From Dentipellis sp. KUC8613 (taxonomy: Eukaryota > Basidiomycota > Agaricomycetes > Russulales > Hericiaceae), in contig NSJX01000010.1 in the NCBI GenBank assembly GCA_002286715.1, forward strand, positions 778,442-842,441: 64,000 nucleotides of DNA, written 5' to 3'. Every line of letters begins with the position of its first letter. Position 1 is the first letter of the stretch. Both the position numbers and the translations under genes were made by a program. Positions 22,965 through 33,779 of this stretch are shown in pieces. Under the pieces are notes generated by a model that did no database searches, was not told the origin of the DNA, and was given only the letters and a program-made list of their open reading frames with translations.

Positions 22965-23720
22965 CTAGGTCGAAGTGGACGACGAATATGATGGCACTAC
23001 ACTCACTGACGTCCCTTCAATTGTGTTGCACACAGTGAGTCCCGCTACGTGTTCGGGGAGATGGAAAGCATACGAACTCCTGCGAGTTCATGTCGTGAGC
23101 AACACAATAGCACTTGAGGACATATCAGATGCCGAGCACATCATCATCACCTAGGGCCCGTAATTGTCGTGGATGCAACGGACTACAGTTGGCGCTTACG
23201 AAGGCGGCTACTGGCACCTGCGCCAGCACATCGAGCGCGAGGGCATTCCCAGTTGTTTAACACGACGGTCGTTGCACCGTGAAGCTTGAAACATGAGCTT
23301 GAGGGTCGAGGTGTAGTTTGAGTCTGAATCGCAGTCGAGGGGGTGCCACTAGGTGACCCGGACTCGGACCGGTGCTGGCCGGCCTGTCGTTACGCGTCAT
23401 GCTCTGAGGCCGTGCTGCCCCGGTGAGTAGGTCTACCTGAGCCTCGTCCTGGCGTCCCACCGTCGAGCCTCCTACGTCAAGTTACCCACATGCGAACTAA
23501 GTCAGCACTGAACGAGTTGTCTGGAAACAACCTCTCATAAGTGAACTTTGTATTCCTGCCCTGACACCTATCTGATGTATTTAAATAGAATGACTGCGGA
23601 TTGACCGAGTCTATACCTCACTATATTATCTACAAGACCTGTTGTTGATGATACTTATGACCACGAAGCTTCAGTGATTTTATGGGTGAACTGAAATTGC
23701 TTCCGGTGTCGAAAATGCTA
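22965..23720. other. Non-coding junction between cassette units 1 and 2
   Basis: It holds the tail block of unit 1 (GCAACACAATAG near 23098) and the leader block of unit 2 (near 23380-23540). No gene is supported. Confidence 0.5.
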
Positions 23721-24076
23721 GAATCAGCTTTGCACTGAGCGCTTGTATATCGTTGTTGGGTGAGTGACCTTGTGCCATATTTGTACCGAACTCACACTGG
23801 TAGTATCATCTACGTAGTTGTTGACATGCCCAGGAAAGCTTGTATTGTGTATCAACGTGCGCGTGTTTGGCCGGAACAGTACGTCCAGGCATCGATGTCT
23901 TGTTCTCTCAGAACATATCTTAATTAGGTCTGATCTCGATTCCCCGTAGCTCACCCCAAAAGTGCTCGTTCGCAACTTCGTGTCCTTCTTCCTGTTGCGT
24001 AACAATAACGATTCCTCCTTGGATGAGCTGCGAGATGTCCTTGTTCCTTCTTCATCCAGGGGGCGTGCGTTTCGCG

Positions 24077-24083
24077 TATAAAG
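24077..24083 (+). promoter_or_regulatory. TATA box of plus gene, copy B
   Basis: TATAAAG lies 86 bp upstream of the ATG at 24163, in sequence alignable with the copy A promoter. Confidence 0.5.
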
Positions 24084-24162
24084 TATGAGCAATCTCTGCC
24101 AAGGGTGCACGAAACATCCAAGCAAGATACGACGAACACGACAAGCAACGACAACAATTACG

Positions 24163-25094
24163 ATGGCCCAGTCGCACAAATCGTATGACTTCTCTCGTGA
24201 CGTTCAGCAAGAGGACGGGTCACACATATCCAGTAGTGGCCGCGTCTACGCACCTGCATGCACTAACTCTCAGGTGGAATGCGAATTCGAATCTGACTTA
24301 CAGCTGGCACGGAGTCGGTACGTGTATTTAATTAAATTATTATCTGGTCTAATGGACGAATATCGTATAGACCTGCCTCATTCGCCGGTAGTGACCTTGC
24401 CAATGCCCTAGGAAACCAGGCCTTCTATGCACGGGATGCGCATAACTGGTCTAATACTCACGTACAGCAGACTGCATTGGAACAAACTACGCCAGCTCAT
24501 CGTGAGCGGAGGCGGTCCATTTCCCGATCTACATTTAGCACCAAGTCGTCTGCACCAGGCTCTTCTACGCAGCGAGACTTGGACTATGTCATACCTCAGG
24601 GGGTCGTATTCAGCGCTGGGCATGATTATCAGGAACAGTGGAAGGCTGAGCACCAGCCTCAACCTGTCGCCTCGAGCTCTAAGGCTCCGCGCGTCCTGGC
24701 GACGAATCCCAAGGCGCGCGGTGCGCGAAAGGGGCGAAGCACGGGTGCGCAGGATCTGTATAATCTCAACAAGAGGCTTCCGGATCCTTGGCATAGGTAT
24801 GATGATCCTCTCAATAAGAGAGTGATCCCGAAAGGTGAGCAGATGTTTGACTCTAAGAAACACATCCTTATTGATTTCTCTCGTGCAGCGACTGAATATA
24901 TTGACCACCTCGAACAGACATTGGAATCGAAAGTCGAAGACCTTCAGCGTAAAGCCGATCGAATAGAATGGCTCGAGCGTGCGCTTGAGGATGGTAACAT
25001 TGCACAGGAGGGCCTGGAAACAGCGCTTGATCAACGTTGCAGTGAGAACAATTATTTACGAAGTCTACTGCTTGGCCACGGCAACAACCTCTGA
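24163..25094 (+). CDS. Cassette plus gene, copy B, intact, coiled-coil C-terminus
   Basis: Exons 24163-24317, 24371-24834 and 24889-25094 give 274 aa. The start MAQSHKSYDF aligns with MAYPYRSRNF of copy A. The last intron is 54 bp, a multiple of three without a stop, so its retention would insert 18 residues without breaking the frame. The middle part is basic and probably disordered, with a well conserved block around LYNLNKRLPDPWHRYDDPLN. The C-terminal 65 residues form a heptad-like coiled coil (YIDHLEQTLESKVEDLQRKA). There is no signal peptide and no membrane segment. No known family is recognised. Strong conservation of the middle block against copy A suggests past selection on protein sequence. 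Confidence 0.7.
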
Positions 25095-25276
25095 AGATCT
25101 GAAGATCCTTGCTGTCTGATTCCTTGGCTTATCTTGATGATTAGTTTCTCAAAACAAATGATTGAATGTGAATGAAGCAGTAAAGAACGTGTGTTTTGAT
25201 ATGGATGTAGCATAGTGTGACCTCCCGATCGCGATGTACATGTAGTCTTGTAATACTACTACCATATCCCTTTACC

Positions 25277-25892
25277 TTAAAGCCCACGGGTAATCGTCCT
25301 CCGCAACATTCCCTGTTCGCTGCGCAGCCTATTCTCTATCTTCGTCTCGACTCGCCGACGAGTCTGCTCCATCGATTCATCAAGGTCGCGGTCGGTGAGG
25401 TCAAAGGCGCGCTTCCTGAGTTCCCTAGTATCTTCGCCTTCCATCGACTTTCGCAGACATTGCTTTGCCCTATCTATTCTGACTCTCCCCACAAGCAGGC
25501 ATTTGGCTAGAACTTCACAATACTGTAAAGGGGAAATAAGACCTTGATCCCGAGCGACTTTGGCTTCGTATATTTCCTGGTTAAGCTGTGCGCGACTAGG
25601 GAGGACTAGATGGTCGTAATCGACAGCAGCCGGCAACTGAACTATATTGTTCATCATGAATAATATATCCCAAGTTCATAATGAATGTACTGTGAACCGT
25701 ACCTGCATCTGAAGAGCCGGAAAGGGAGTTGTTGGTATCTGAATGGGAGAACATATCAATGAATCACGGGGCAAAGAAACACATAGACCACGCACTGCCG
25801 GTGGCTTGACTTGGAGAGTTCACTGTGTGCGCGTGCTGCGCCGACAGTGTATGCTGCTGACCGTGAGCAGTGGCGGAAGGATGATAAGACAT
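25277..25892 (-). CDS. Cassette minus gene, copy B
   Basis: Exons 25892-25796, 25738-25703 (36 nt) and 25641-25277 give 165 aa, with the same phases as copies A and C. The N-terminus is MSYHPSATAHGQQHTLSAQ and the body is charged (LVLPSRAQLNQEIYEAKVA, RIDRAKQCLRKSMEGEDTRE). It is closest to copy C. The function is unknown. It converges on the plus gene copy B with about 180 bp between stops. Confidence 0.7.
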
Positions 25893-26014
25893 TTGCTATA
25901 ACACGAGGCCCAGATCTTCATTTGCGTGCATCGTCATTGAGGAAAGAGAGCGTACCGATATTATCGGGCGGGTCCTCGGGAGGCTAGAGGCTGGCTACTG
26001 CAAGCTCATCTACG

Positions 26015-26022
26015 TATTTATA
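26015..26022 (-). promoter_or_regulatory. TATA box of minus gene, copy B
   Basis: TATAAATA on the minus strand, conserved in position with copies A and C. Confidence 0.5.
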
Positions 26023-26653
26023 CGTGGGTAGTTTACGGGTGGCAGAAGGAGTATCACCTTTATTGTGAATGGATGTCATTGTTGAGCCATCTATGCGGAA
26101 GTGGAAACGAAGATGACAGGTGATCTCTCTTCAATTGTGTTGCACACTACGCATGCATTGCTATCAGCTGTAGTGAGATAGTAACAGATATTGTTATGTA
26201 TCTGAAGAGCTTGCATATCAACATCAGGATTTTCGGAGCGTCGCTGGTGAGGAATGCAACACAATAGTACTTGAGAACACACCGAGGCCGCGTTGTCGCT
26301 CAGGCTGCGTAATTGTCATGGACACAACTCGTGGATCCAGTAGAAAGAAACATGAAGAGGATCCAGCACAAAAAGAATGCAGTCATCGGCATTGACGCAG
26401 ACCTGCTGGGCTCGAAAGCATTTGCAGTTGTCTGTCATGGCCAACGGGGTCGAAATTCAGGTCACAGGCGCCTGACGCCGGGCTGGCCGAAGTCTCCGAG
26501 TCACGCGTCACGCTCTGAAGGATCTGCCGCTCCGAGTCCGAATGTCTCCGAGCCTCCTTCCGAATCTTTCCCCCTCACAAAGTGAAGTTGTTACATCAGT
26601 ACCGACCAAATATCGAAAGAGTTGTCGGGGAATGGTTCCTCACAAGCGGATCG

Positions 26654-26740
26654 TCGCAGCGAGAACGATCATTTACGAAGTCTACTGCTTGGACACGGTA
26701 ACAACCTCCGGCTCTGAAGATCTCTGCTGTCTGATCGGTT
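26654..26740 (+). pseudogene. 3' remnant of the cassette plus gene in unit 3
   Basis: ATTTACGAAGTCTACTGCTT and the following bases match the last codons and 3' flank of copy B (25050-25115). Upstream of about 26654 the sequence joins directly to the unit leader block, so an internal deletion has removed the body of the gene. Confidence 0.7.
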
Positions 26741-26887
26741 CATGATAATCATTTCCTCATAATGAATGTGGTATGAAGCAGTAAAGACAGTGTGTTTTGA
26801 TACAAGAGGAGCGTAGTGTGACCTCCCGATATAAGAGGCGATATACTTTCTTGTAGTCTTGTAACACTACTACTATATCCCTATACC

Positions 26888-27483
26888 TTAAAGCCCTCGA
26901 GTAACCGTCCTCCGCAATATTCCCTGTTCGCTGCGCCGCCAGTTCTCTATCTTCATCTCCACTCGCCGGCGAGTCTGCTCCTGCGATTTATCGAGGTCGG
27001 CGTCAGTAAGATCGAAGTCGCGCTTCCTGAGTTCCCTAGTATCTTCGCCTCGTATCGATTTCCGTAGACCTTGCTTTGCCCTATCTATTCTGACTCTCCC
27101 CACAAGCAGGCATTTGGCTAGAACTTCACAATATTGCAAGGGGGAAATACGACCTTGATTCCGAGCGAGTTTAGCTTCGTGTATTTCCTGGTCGAGCTGT
27201 GCGCGACTGGGGAGGACCATATGATCGTAATTGACATCAGCTGGTAACTGAGCTATGTTGTTGATCATGAGCATACGCCAAGTACATAGCGAGTCCACTG
27301 TGAGCCCTACCTGCATTTGAAGAGCCGGCAAGGGAGTTGCTGGAATCTAAGTAGAAGACCGATTAATCATGGGACAGCAGAATGCATAGACCACGTACTG
27401 GTTTGACTTGGAGAGCTGACCGTGTGCTGTGCTAACGGAGCACGTTGTTGGCCGTAGGCCGTGGCATAAGGGTGATTAGACAT
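26888..27483 (-). CDS. Cassette minus gene, copy C
   Basis: Exons 27483-27399, 27346-27311 (36 nt) and 27252-26888 give 161 aa. The protein begins MSNHPYATAYGQQRAPLAQ and continues with MVLPSRAQLDQEIHEAKLA and RGEDTRELRKRDFDLTDAD. It is very similar to copy B in the third exon and is retained although its plus-strand partner is deleted, which suggests that the minus gene functions independently of it. The family is unknown. Confidence 0.7.
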
Positions 27484-27598
27484 CTGGCTAAAATACAGGA
27501 TTAGGATCTTCGTTTACACACAAAGAAAAGACCTTGCGCACCGGTCTCGCAAAACGAAACTAAGGGACGTCACAGACTGGCTGATACGAGCATTGCTG

Positions 27599-27606
27599 TA
27601 TTTATA
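27599..27606 (-). promoter_or_regulatory. TATA box of minus gene, copy C
   Basis: TATAAATA on the minus strand, 116 bp upstream of the start. Confidence 0.5.
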
Positions 27607-27850
27607 CGTACTTTCTCGGTGTGGGAGATTTCGCTTTTGTTGGGGGCGGGTGTGATTGTCAAGTGAACTTCGGGGGAAGAATGGCCACGGTGACAGGGCA
27701 CGATGATTATGTCCCTTTGTATTGCATACCAAGATGCTGCCAGGAGCGATTGTTACATTCAGTGCTTCCATGGTGATTTAGTCGAATCTAGGGCAGGTAT
27801 CCTAAAGCTCCATCTGCGAGTGCAACACAATAGTACGTAGACGCCGACCT

Positions 27851-29529
27851 CATTGGGATGATACGTCACTTGCCAATTGTCTGTGTAGAAGTTCGATATT
27901 CCGAGAGATCTTCTTTTCTTCGGCACATGAGAGTGTCCTCGCTACCAATAGATGCCTTCGGAGGTAGCGATAGTTCATTACCTTAGCCTAGCTATGCGAG
28001 CCCATCGGACTAGTATCCCGCGCGTGCCAGGAGTACTGAGCTGCTGGCTGAGGTACGAACTCCTTGACACGATACATTCTTCTATTTAAGTCATCCTAGC
28101 AAAGAACCTTGTTGTGTGTGAATTCCAGAATTCGAAGAGTGTCGAAAGGAACGTACCATTCAAGTGCCATTAGAAGAACACAGGTGCTACCTGACGTTGT
28201 AATCGGTACTGTTGGTGTAGATATGTCAATGAAGATTGACTATAAAATGCAACAGAACTGAGCGTGTCTCAAAGTCGGATAAGTACTGCATTATGGCTGC
28301 TTTCTTCAATGGTCTTTCTGAAAGAACGACGAACGGGAGACTCGGAGGGACTGCGCCGCTGCACGCGCCGTACTGGGCGCCAAAAGCTGGCTTGTGGGTT
28401 TCCAAATATGTGCCACAGCTCCCACGCATTCTTCTGCCTGTTGAATATTGTATTTTGAGCACCATTGACACATACCCCGACGGGCCACACGTTGTCCTTT
28501 TGTCTCCACCGAAATCGTCGTGTCGCAGGCACTGTTGGTAATAACAGCGTCATCGCGATCGAGCGTCACAGAATTGTTCGTTCAACTTGCATGGTGCTTC
28601 TATGCTGATGGTTGATACTTACTATGCGCCAAAGTGGCTAGAGTACACGAAGGTAGGTAAGGTTTCCGCAATCCAGCGGCGCTATAAGTATAACAGCCTT
28701 CAGGCCTCTGATCTTCGATGTATACTTTCCAGGCGCTATCACCTGCCAATCATCTCCTGACTAGCGCCCCCCGTTGAAATAGGTAGGTCACGGCACACCG
28801 GCATTCGATCATTTTTGTAGACTCCTATAACAATCTGAGGTTGCACGGTACCCCCAAATCGCGTTCCTTTTTTAGCATTTCTCGCTTTTGTCCTACCTTG
28901 CCTGATGCCTCCAGGTTACCCGGTGCCTGTGGATGTTCCTGGAACATGAAGGTCGACCATCTGCAAGACCTCTAAGTAGATTTATGCGTCTCGCCGCGCT
29001 CGAATATAGGCCAAGGATCCGAGCTTGCGTGTCAGTCTCTATGATTTGGCAACCGCTCTGTAAAGGTATAGTACGCGAGCGGTGACGAAATTCGCAATCT
29101 TGTCGACACATCCTCCGTTTTTCACTGGGCCTCAAGAGTCAAACCGGTCGGCTGACTACTAGACAAGAGGAGGGGGATAGCTGCACCCTCACGGCTATCA
29201 TCGCACTCGACATAGAAAGTTGACTGACTTTGGGTACTGAGCTAATGAGCCCGGAGCTGCCGCACGTTGACTGTGCGTTTTCCCCTGGATCATTCCAATT
29301 GATCAGACCTCGTGCAGTCCAGTCGGACTGGATACGCCGAAGAAAGAAAACGGAGTCACTCCTACTTTTGGAATGTCGAACACGATTTCCATGGTCGTGC
29401 CTTGGCTCATGAAAGGTCTCATCTCTTGCCCAAACGCCACGTAATTCCCGGGCCACGGGCTGGTAGAAATTCTCTATATAAACCCTTCGTACCGTTCTGC
29501 AGAAACAACACCTTCGAACTTGTTCAACA
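27851..29529. other. 1.7-kb intergenic stretch
   Basis: No spliced or single-exon gene can be supported; short frames lack motifs and conservation. The right end must contain the promoter of the prenyltransferase at 29530 (a TATAAA occurs near 29476). Confidence 0.4.
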
Positions 29530-30797
29530 ATGATCGCATGGCGTGCATATTGGGAGCTCGCTAGACTCCATAAGCCTGCTCTTGGGAACAGTCTCGTATT
29601 CTGGCCGTGCGGTACGTACGCCGCCAATGATCTCGTGTTACTTTGTGACTGAACTATGGCCGTGGTATGTATTACAGTATGGACGATGATGCCAACATCT
29701 CCGACGCACTTCACGGTGCACGAGCTCATTCTCTGGACCATCCTGCTGGCAATAGGAAGTACGCTCATACACAGCGCCGGGTGTGTCTTAGACGACATCT
29801 GCGACGTGGAGTTTGACAGACAAGTCGGTGAGCCTTTTCCTTCAATCATCTGCCTACCACCAGCAGTGACGCTCATGTACAACTGCAGAGAGATGCAAGA
29901 ACCGTCCCCTTGTCACAGGCCAGGTGTCCATCTTCAGTGCCGTCATATGGCTCGGGATCCTACTTGCACCTTATCTATGGATGCTCACCTTGATCAGACC
30001 AATGGCGTAAGTGATACTGTCCCTATTCCTCTTCTATTTCAACAACGGCATATTAATGACTCCGCATTCTATCGATATTTTAGCGCTATGCATGGAATTC
30101 TAATGGTCTTCCCGCTTCTGTCATTGTACCCCTTGATGAAGAGATGGACGTGGTGGCCCCAAGCGTGGTTGGGTACGTCAAGATGAAAGGAGGTTTTTTA
30201 TGCACATGCTGACAATCTACTGCTTAGGACTCACTATGAATTGGGGAGCTTGGATTACATGGTACGCCCTAAAAGATCATGTAGAAGGGTCTGGGATGCA
30301 GTTCTTTTTCGCGGGCCTCGTTAGGTATGCTACGATTTTCCTCCGCCTCAACTCTGCTGACTGTTCAGCGCTGCTCGTGACAGTTGGACAATCTTCTACG
30401 ACACCATTTATGCCTGTCAGGACCGTAAGGACGACGTCAAAGCCGGCGTCAAGTCCACGGCGCTACTATTTGGCACGTGGGTCCGACCTATCCTTGCGTG
30501 CTTTGCCCTCATATTCTTGGCATCGCTCGCCTACGTTGGATTCTGTAACGGAAAGGGCCTTCCGTTCTACCTGGTCTCGTGCGGTGGTGCCTTGGCACAT
30601 ATCGGGTGGCAGCTCGCGACATGGGATCCGAACGATCCGAAAGACTGCGGGGCAAAGTTTAAGGTGAGAGGTACCGCGCTGGCTTCCATGAAGCACGCTG
30701 ACGGATAAGTTGTGTCCAGTCAAATGGAGACATGGGGTATGTCATCTGGGGGGGTCTACTCCTTGATTTCTATCTCAACCCCGCCTATTTCGCTTGA
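29530..30797 (+). CDS. UbiA-family aromatic prenyltransferase
   Basis: An integral-membrane enzyme family that joins a prenyl diphosphate to an aromatic acceptor (Mg-dependent). Seven exons (29530-29611, 29678-29827, 29889-30006, 30084-30172, 30228-30324, 30369-30663, 30720-30797) give 302 aa. The first Asp motif is DDICDVEFD (usual form NDxxDxxxD), followed by RCKNRPLVTGQVS. The second motif is YDTIYACQDRKDD, followed by GVKSTALLFG. Hydrophobic segments fit a multi-pass membrane protein, and the C-terminus FKSNGDMGYVIW is family-typical. It starts MIAWRAYWELARLHKP with no mitochondrial presequence and is shorter than usual COQ2, so a secondary-metabolism enzyme is more likely than ubiquinone synthesis. 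A flavin hydroxylase lies 3 kb downstream. The substrate is unknown. Confidence 0.88.
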
Positions 30798-31528
30798 AAG
30801 TGGTTGTTAGCATCATGTCTAGACGTCACTGTTAGAATAGGAGTCACTTATGTATTATATGTGGCGCTGCCTGGCTTATTTTACCGCAAATAGGAAGTTG
30901 AGAGGGAATCTATCGGTGATATTGTTAGCGCCTGTATCCGAGATACTGGTGGGCCAAACCATCGGTTGCTGCTGGCGTGTACGCCTGTACTCGAGTACAC
31001 TGGGTCCCATAAAGATATCCACCCTCCTCTGCCCAAAAATATGTTCACTCATGATATATCATCCGTTTCAGATCTCTAGCGCGCGTAATCCGTCAATGTT
31101 ATTGATCGCCCAGCTGCGGACGCGCAAAACCCGAGATACCTAATTTCAATCTACTTTTAGACTTCTGTCAAACTTCTGGCACGTAGGTTTCGACCACTTC
31201 ATGCCAGGCTGTCACGGCGTGTCCCTGCCGCGTGTCTATCTGCGTCTCCTTCCAAGACGCTGATGACACTTTTTACGCGCCTCATTAATACTTCCTTTCG
31301 ATTATTTTGTGAGACCGCTCGCCAGCGTGGAGAACCTTCTGCAAGTGACACAAGCTATTAGCATCAGAGCTTAGCTGATATCAATTTGCAGTTTGAGAAG
31401 AAGCATTTGAATCCGAGGAGTGAAGCTTTAAGCTTTAAGGCTGACGCTGCTGACCAAGATATTAAAGAGCGTCAAAGCAAGGCAATTCCATTGTACACTT
31501 TATTGTATCTGCTGTCTATCATCGCTCT
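30798..31528. other. Intergenic between convergent genes
   Basis: 3' regions of the prenyltransferase and eIF2B gamma genes. No coding or RNA feature is supported. Confidence 0.5.
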
Positions 31529-33461
31529 TCACTCTTCGTCGGTTGTTTCACCGGCAGCATCACTTGAATCGTGATCGTCAGAATCAGTGGCGCTGGATGC
31601 TGCGGCCCAGTCTGACACTTCCAGCTTTTCATGCCGATGTACCCCTGGACCACATCAATCAGATGGAGTAACCCCACGGGGAAGGTAGGCTCTCACCACG
31701 AGCGTCGACTTCGTACCCTGCCTGAGTCAAGCAGCGGGTCAATTCTGCCTTGGCACCCACTTTCGTATTGAGGCCCAATATACACCCATCTAGTTTGGCA
31801 CTGAAGTCGAAAGGCAGTAAGTATAAGTATGCAGCCATTCGCTTGGGAGGCTTTACGAACCCGTCTTCGATTACACAGTGGTCAAATATGACACAGCCGA
31901 CGATTCTCGCCATTCTGCCGATAACGCAGTGCTTCCCGATCACAGAGTGCTTGACGAGTGTACGCTCCCCTACGCGAGTAGACTGGCCGATCATCGAGTC
32001 GTTGGATATTTGTGACTTTGGATCTATGAGGATACGGTTTTCTTGATCCGTCGGGAGCGTCCATGTTGTTTGTGTAAGGAACTAAGGCGAACAATGATGA
32101 GACGCTAGTGTTGGGACTGAGCAATTAGAGGACGCACGTGTCGATTCAGTTCGAGTAAGGTTGCTAGATTGTTTGCTCGTCCGGTGACGCCAGTCTCGTG
32201 TACGACTACCCCCACCCGCAGGCTTGCCGGAGGGCCCACGATCCCATCGTGAGTGTCGACAGGCGACGATGGCGCAGAGAGGGGAGCGACTTTTTGTGGG
32301 GGCGAATCTACTTCGTCTGTGGGAGACGAGGGCCATTTAGTGGCTGTCTTGCCCGTATACAGCGACGAGTGCCTCAAAGCTAGCGAATGAGGAGCGTTCT
32401 GTGATGCGGAATATATGTCTAATGACCGACATGAGAAAATACAGCAGTTATAGACCTATTTTTATTACCTCGGCCATATTTGAACTGCTTTGTCTTCTGG
32501 TACTGTAGCTTGCACAACCAAGGAAGGAATTCTTCGCGGAAAGAGTCGAAAAGAGGCTTTTGTTGCAAGATGCCGATGACGGCTCTTTTGCAAACGTAGA
32601 CATGGGAGTCTTGGAAGCGCGATGACAAGCTTGTTTTGGGGAATCTGGGACCGGGATATGTTGAAAGGCTCGATTTAGTCGAGGACGTGAATGTACGTAC
32701 TTTGAGAAAAGTGACATCCTCAGCTCCAGCTCCTCGCCATTCCGGTCCACATCATCGGGTGTGTCTACATGAAGCAGTGTGCCAGACCGCTTATCCCATA
32801 CAATTGGCACCGGAGGGGCGGGTTGTCCCCATTCTTCGGGCACCGAGCCACCGTCGGGATGTTGGAACCAGCATGAGACGGTGATAGCACCGTCTAGCTT
32901 CGACTCTATGCGAAACTTGTTGATGAGGGTCGATAGTGGAAGAGAGGGTGGTGGTACAAAGTCGCAGGGGATGAGGATGAAGTCCTTTTCTATCCGATGG
33001 GCAAAGTGCCGCAGAACGGTACATGTGCCTACGGCAAGCTCGGGGGACTCTTCATACGCTTGCAAGTCTATGCGTAATGAAGGATATGAAGAGGATGAGA
33101 TGTCGGAGATATGGTGTGAGATAGATGCACGGTGAGCGGTCGGGCAGATGAGCAGCACATCTAATGGTGTCTTTGGGTTGGTGAGGGTTTGGCAATAGAC
33201 AAAGACTGCGACATACCTGAGATCCCGGATTGCTCTAACCATGTCAGAGGGTAGTCTATCATGGGTTTATTCGCGATTGGGAGCAAAGCTTTTGGACATG
33301 GTTCTTCCCCATGACTGCTCGTGAGTGGTTGAAGCCTGCCTGAACGTCAAAGACGAGCACAGAAACATGATGCAAACGACTTACTCGTTCCCGAATCCAG
33401 CAAGGACTACTGCCAGGAATTCCCGAGGTACTAGCTTTGAGGGAGTTTCGTCGAAATCCAT
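31529..33461 (-). CDS. GCD1: Translation initiation factor eIF2B subunit gamma
   Basis: Part of the eIF2B guanine-nucleotide exchange complex that recycles eIF2-GDP in the cytoplasm. The eight-exon model 33461-33385, 33335-33217, 33160-32701, 32644-32469, 32418-32138, 32081-31861, 31800-31697, 31644-31529 gives 517 aa in one frame. The N-terminal nucleotidyltransferase-like fold shows FLAVVLAGFGNELQPLTS, PKALLPIANKPMIDYPLTW, DVLLICPTAH and FILIPCDF. The C-terminal left-handed beta-helix shows DSMIGQSTRVGERTLVKHSV, IGKHCVIGRMARIVGCVI and CILGLNTKVGAKAELTRC. The protein ends in an acidic tail. All junctions have GT-AG ends. It lies between two metabolic genes and looks like an ordinary housekeeping gene. 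Confidence 0.93.
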
Positions 33462-33779
33462 TTTCACAACAAGCTGTTAGATCTAACCGACGCGCCGCTT
33501 ATCCGACTCTTTCTCTGAGATCATCGAGTCAATTCTGCACAGGCAGATTATGACGTAATAGTTCGGCATTTTCGCAGAATAGGTTATCCGGCTCACGACG
33601 ATATGTTATCAAGTAAATCAAGCTTCGACTAGCGAGCAAGTACTGTCAAATTCAACTGCTATGAGGCCTACGCAGGGAATGGAGCAAAAGCAAGCGCTGA
33701 AAAATCGCATATCAAGTCTACTAGTACAACTGAGCATACGACGCCGAATTCGAATGCAGCCCCGGCGGTCTTCAATGAC
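33462..33779. other. Short intergenic region, two minus genes head to tail
   Basis: It contains the eIF2B gamma promoter and the 3' end of the monooxygenase gene. No further feature is seen. Confidence 0.5.

Larger units (their letters stand above)
20041..27850. repeat. Tandem array of a convergent two-gene cassette (about 3.1-kb unit)
   Basis: Three units can be aligned. A leader block is seen near 20040-20210, 23380-23540 and 26480-26650 (shared GAGCCTCCT and ACCGACCAA words). The plus gene is at 21079 and 24163. The minus gene starts at 22760, 25892 and 27483. A tail block with GCAACACAATAG is near 23098, 26256 and 27824. Offsets between units 1 and 2 are 3084 bp (plus gene) and 3132 bp (minus gene). 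Unit 3 has lost nearly all of the plus gene; only a copy of its 3' end remains near 26654-26740. Sequence divergence is clear at protein level, so the array is not very recent. Confidence 0.85.

Noticed and set aside
20041..27850. CRISPR-like or short-spacer array
   Set aside because: The repeats are kilobase gene cassettes in a eukaryotic genome, not short repeats with spacers.
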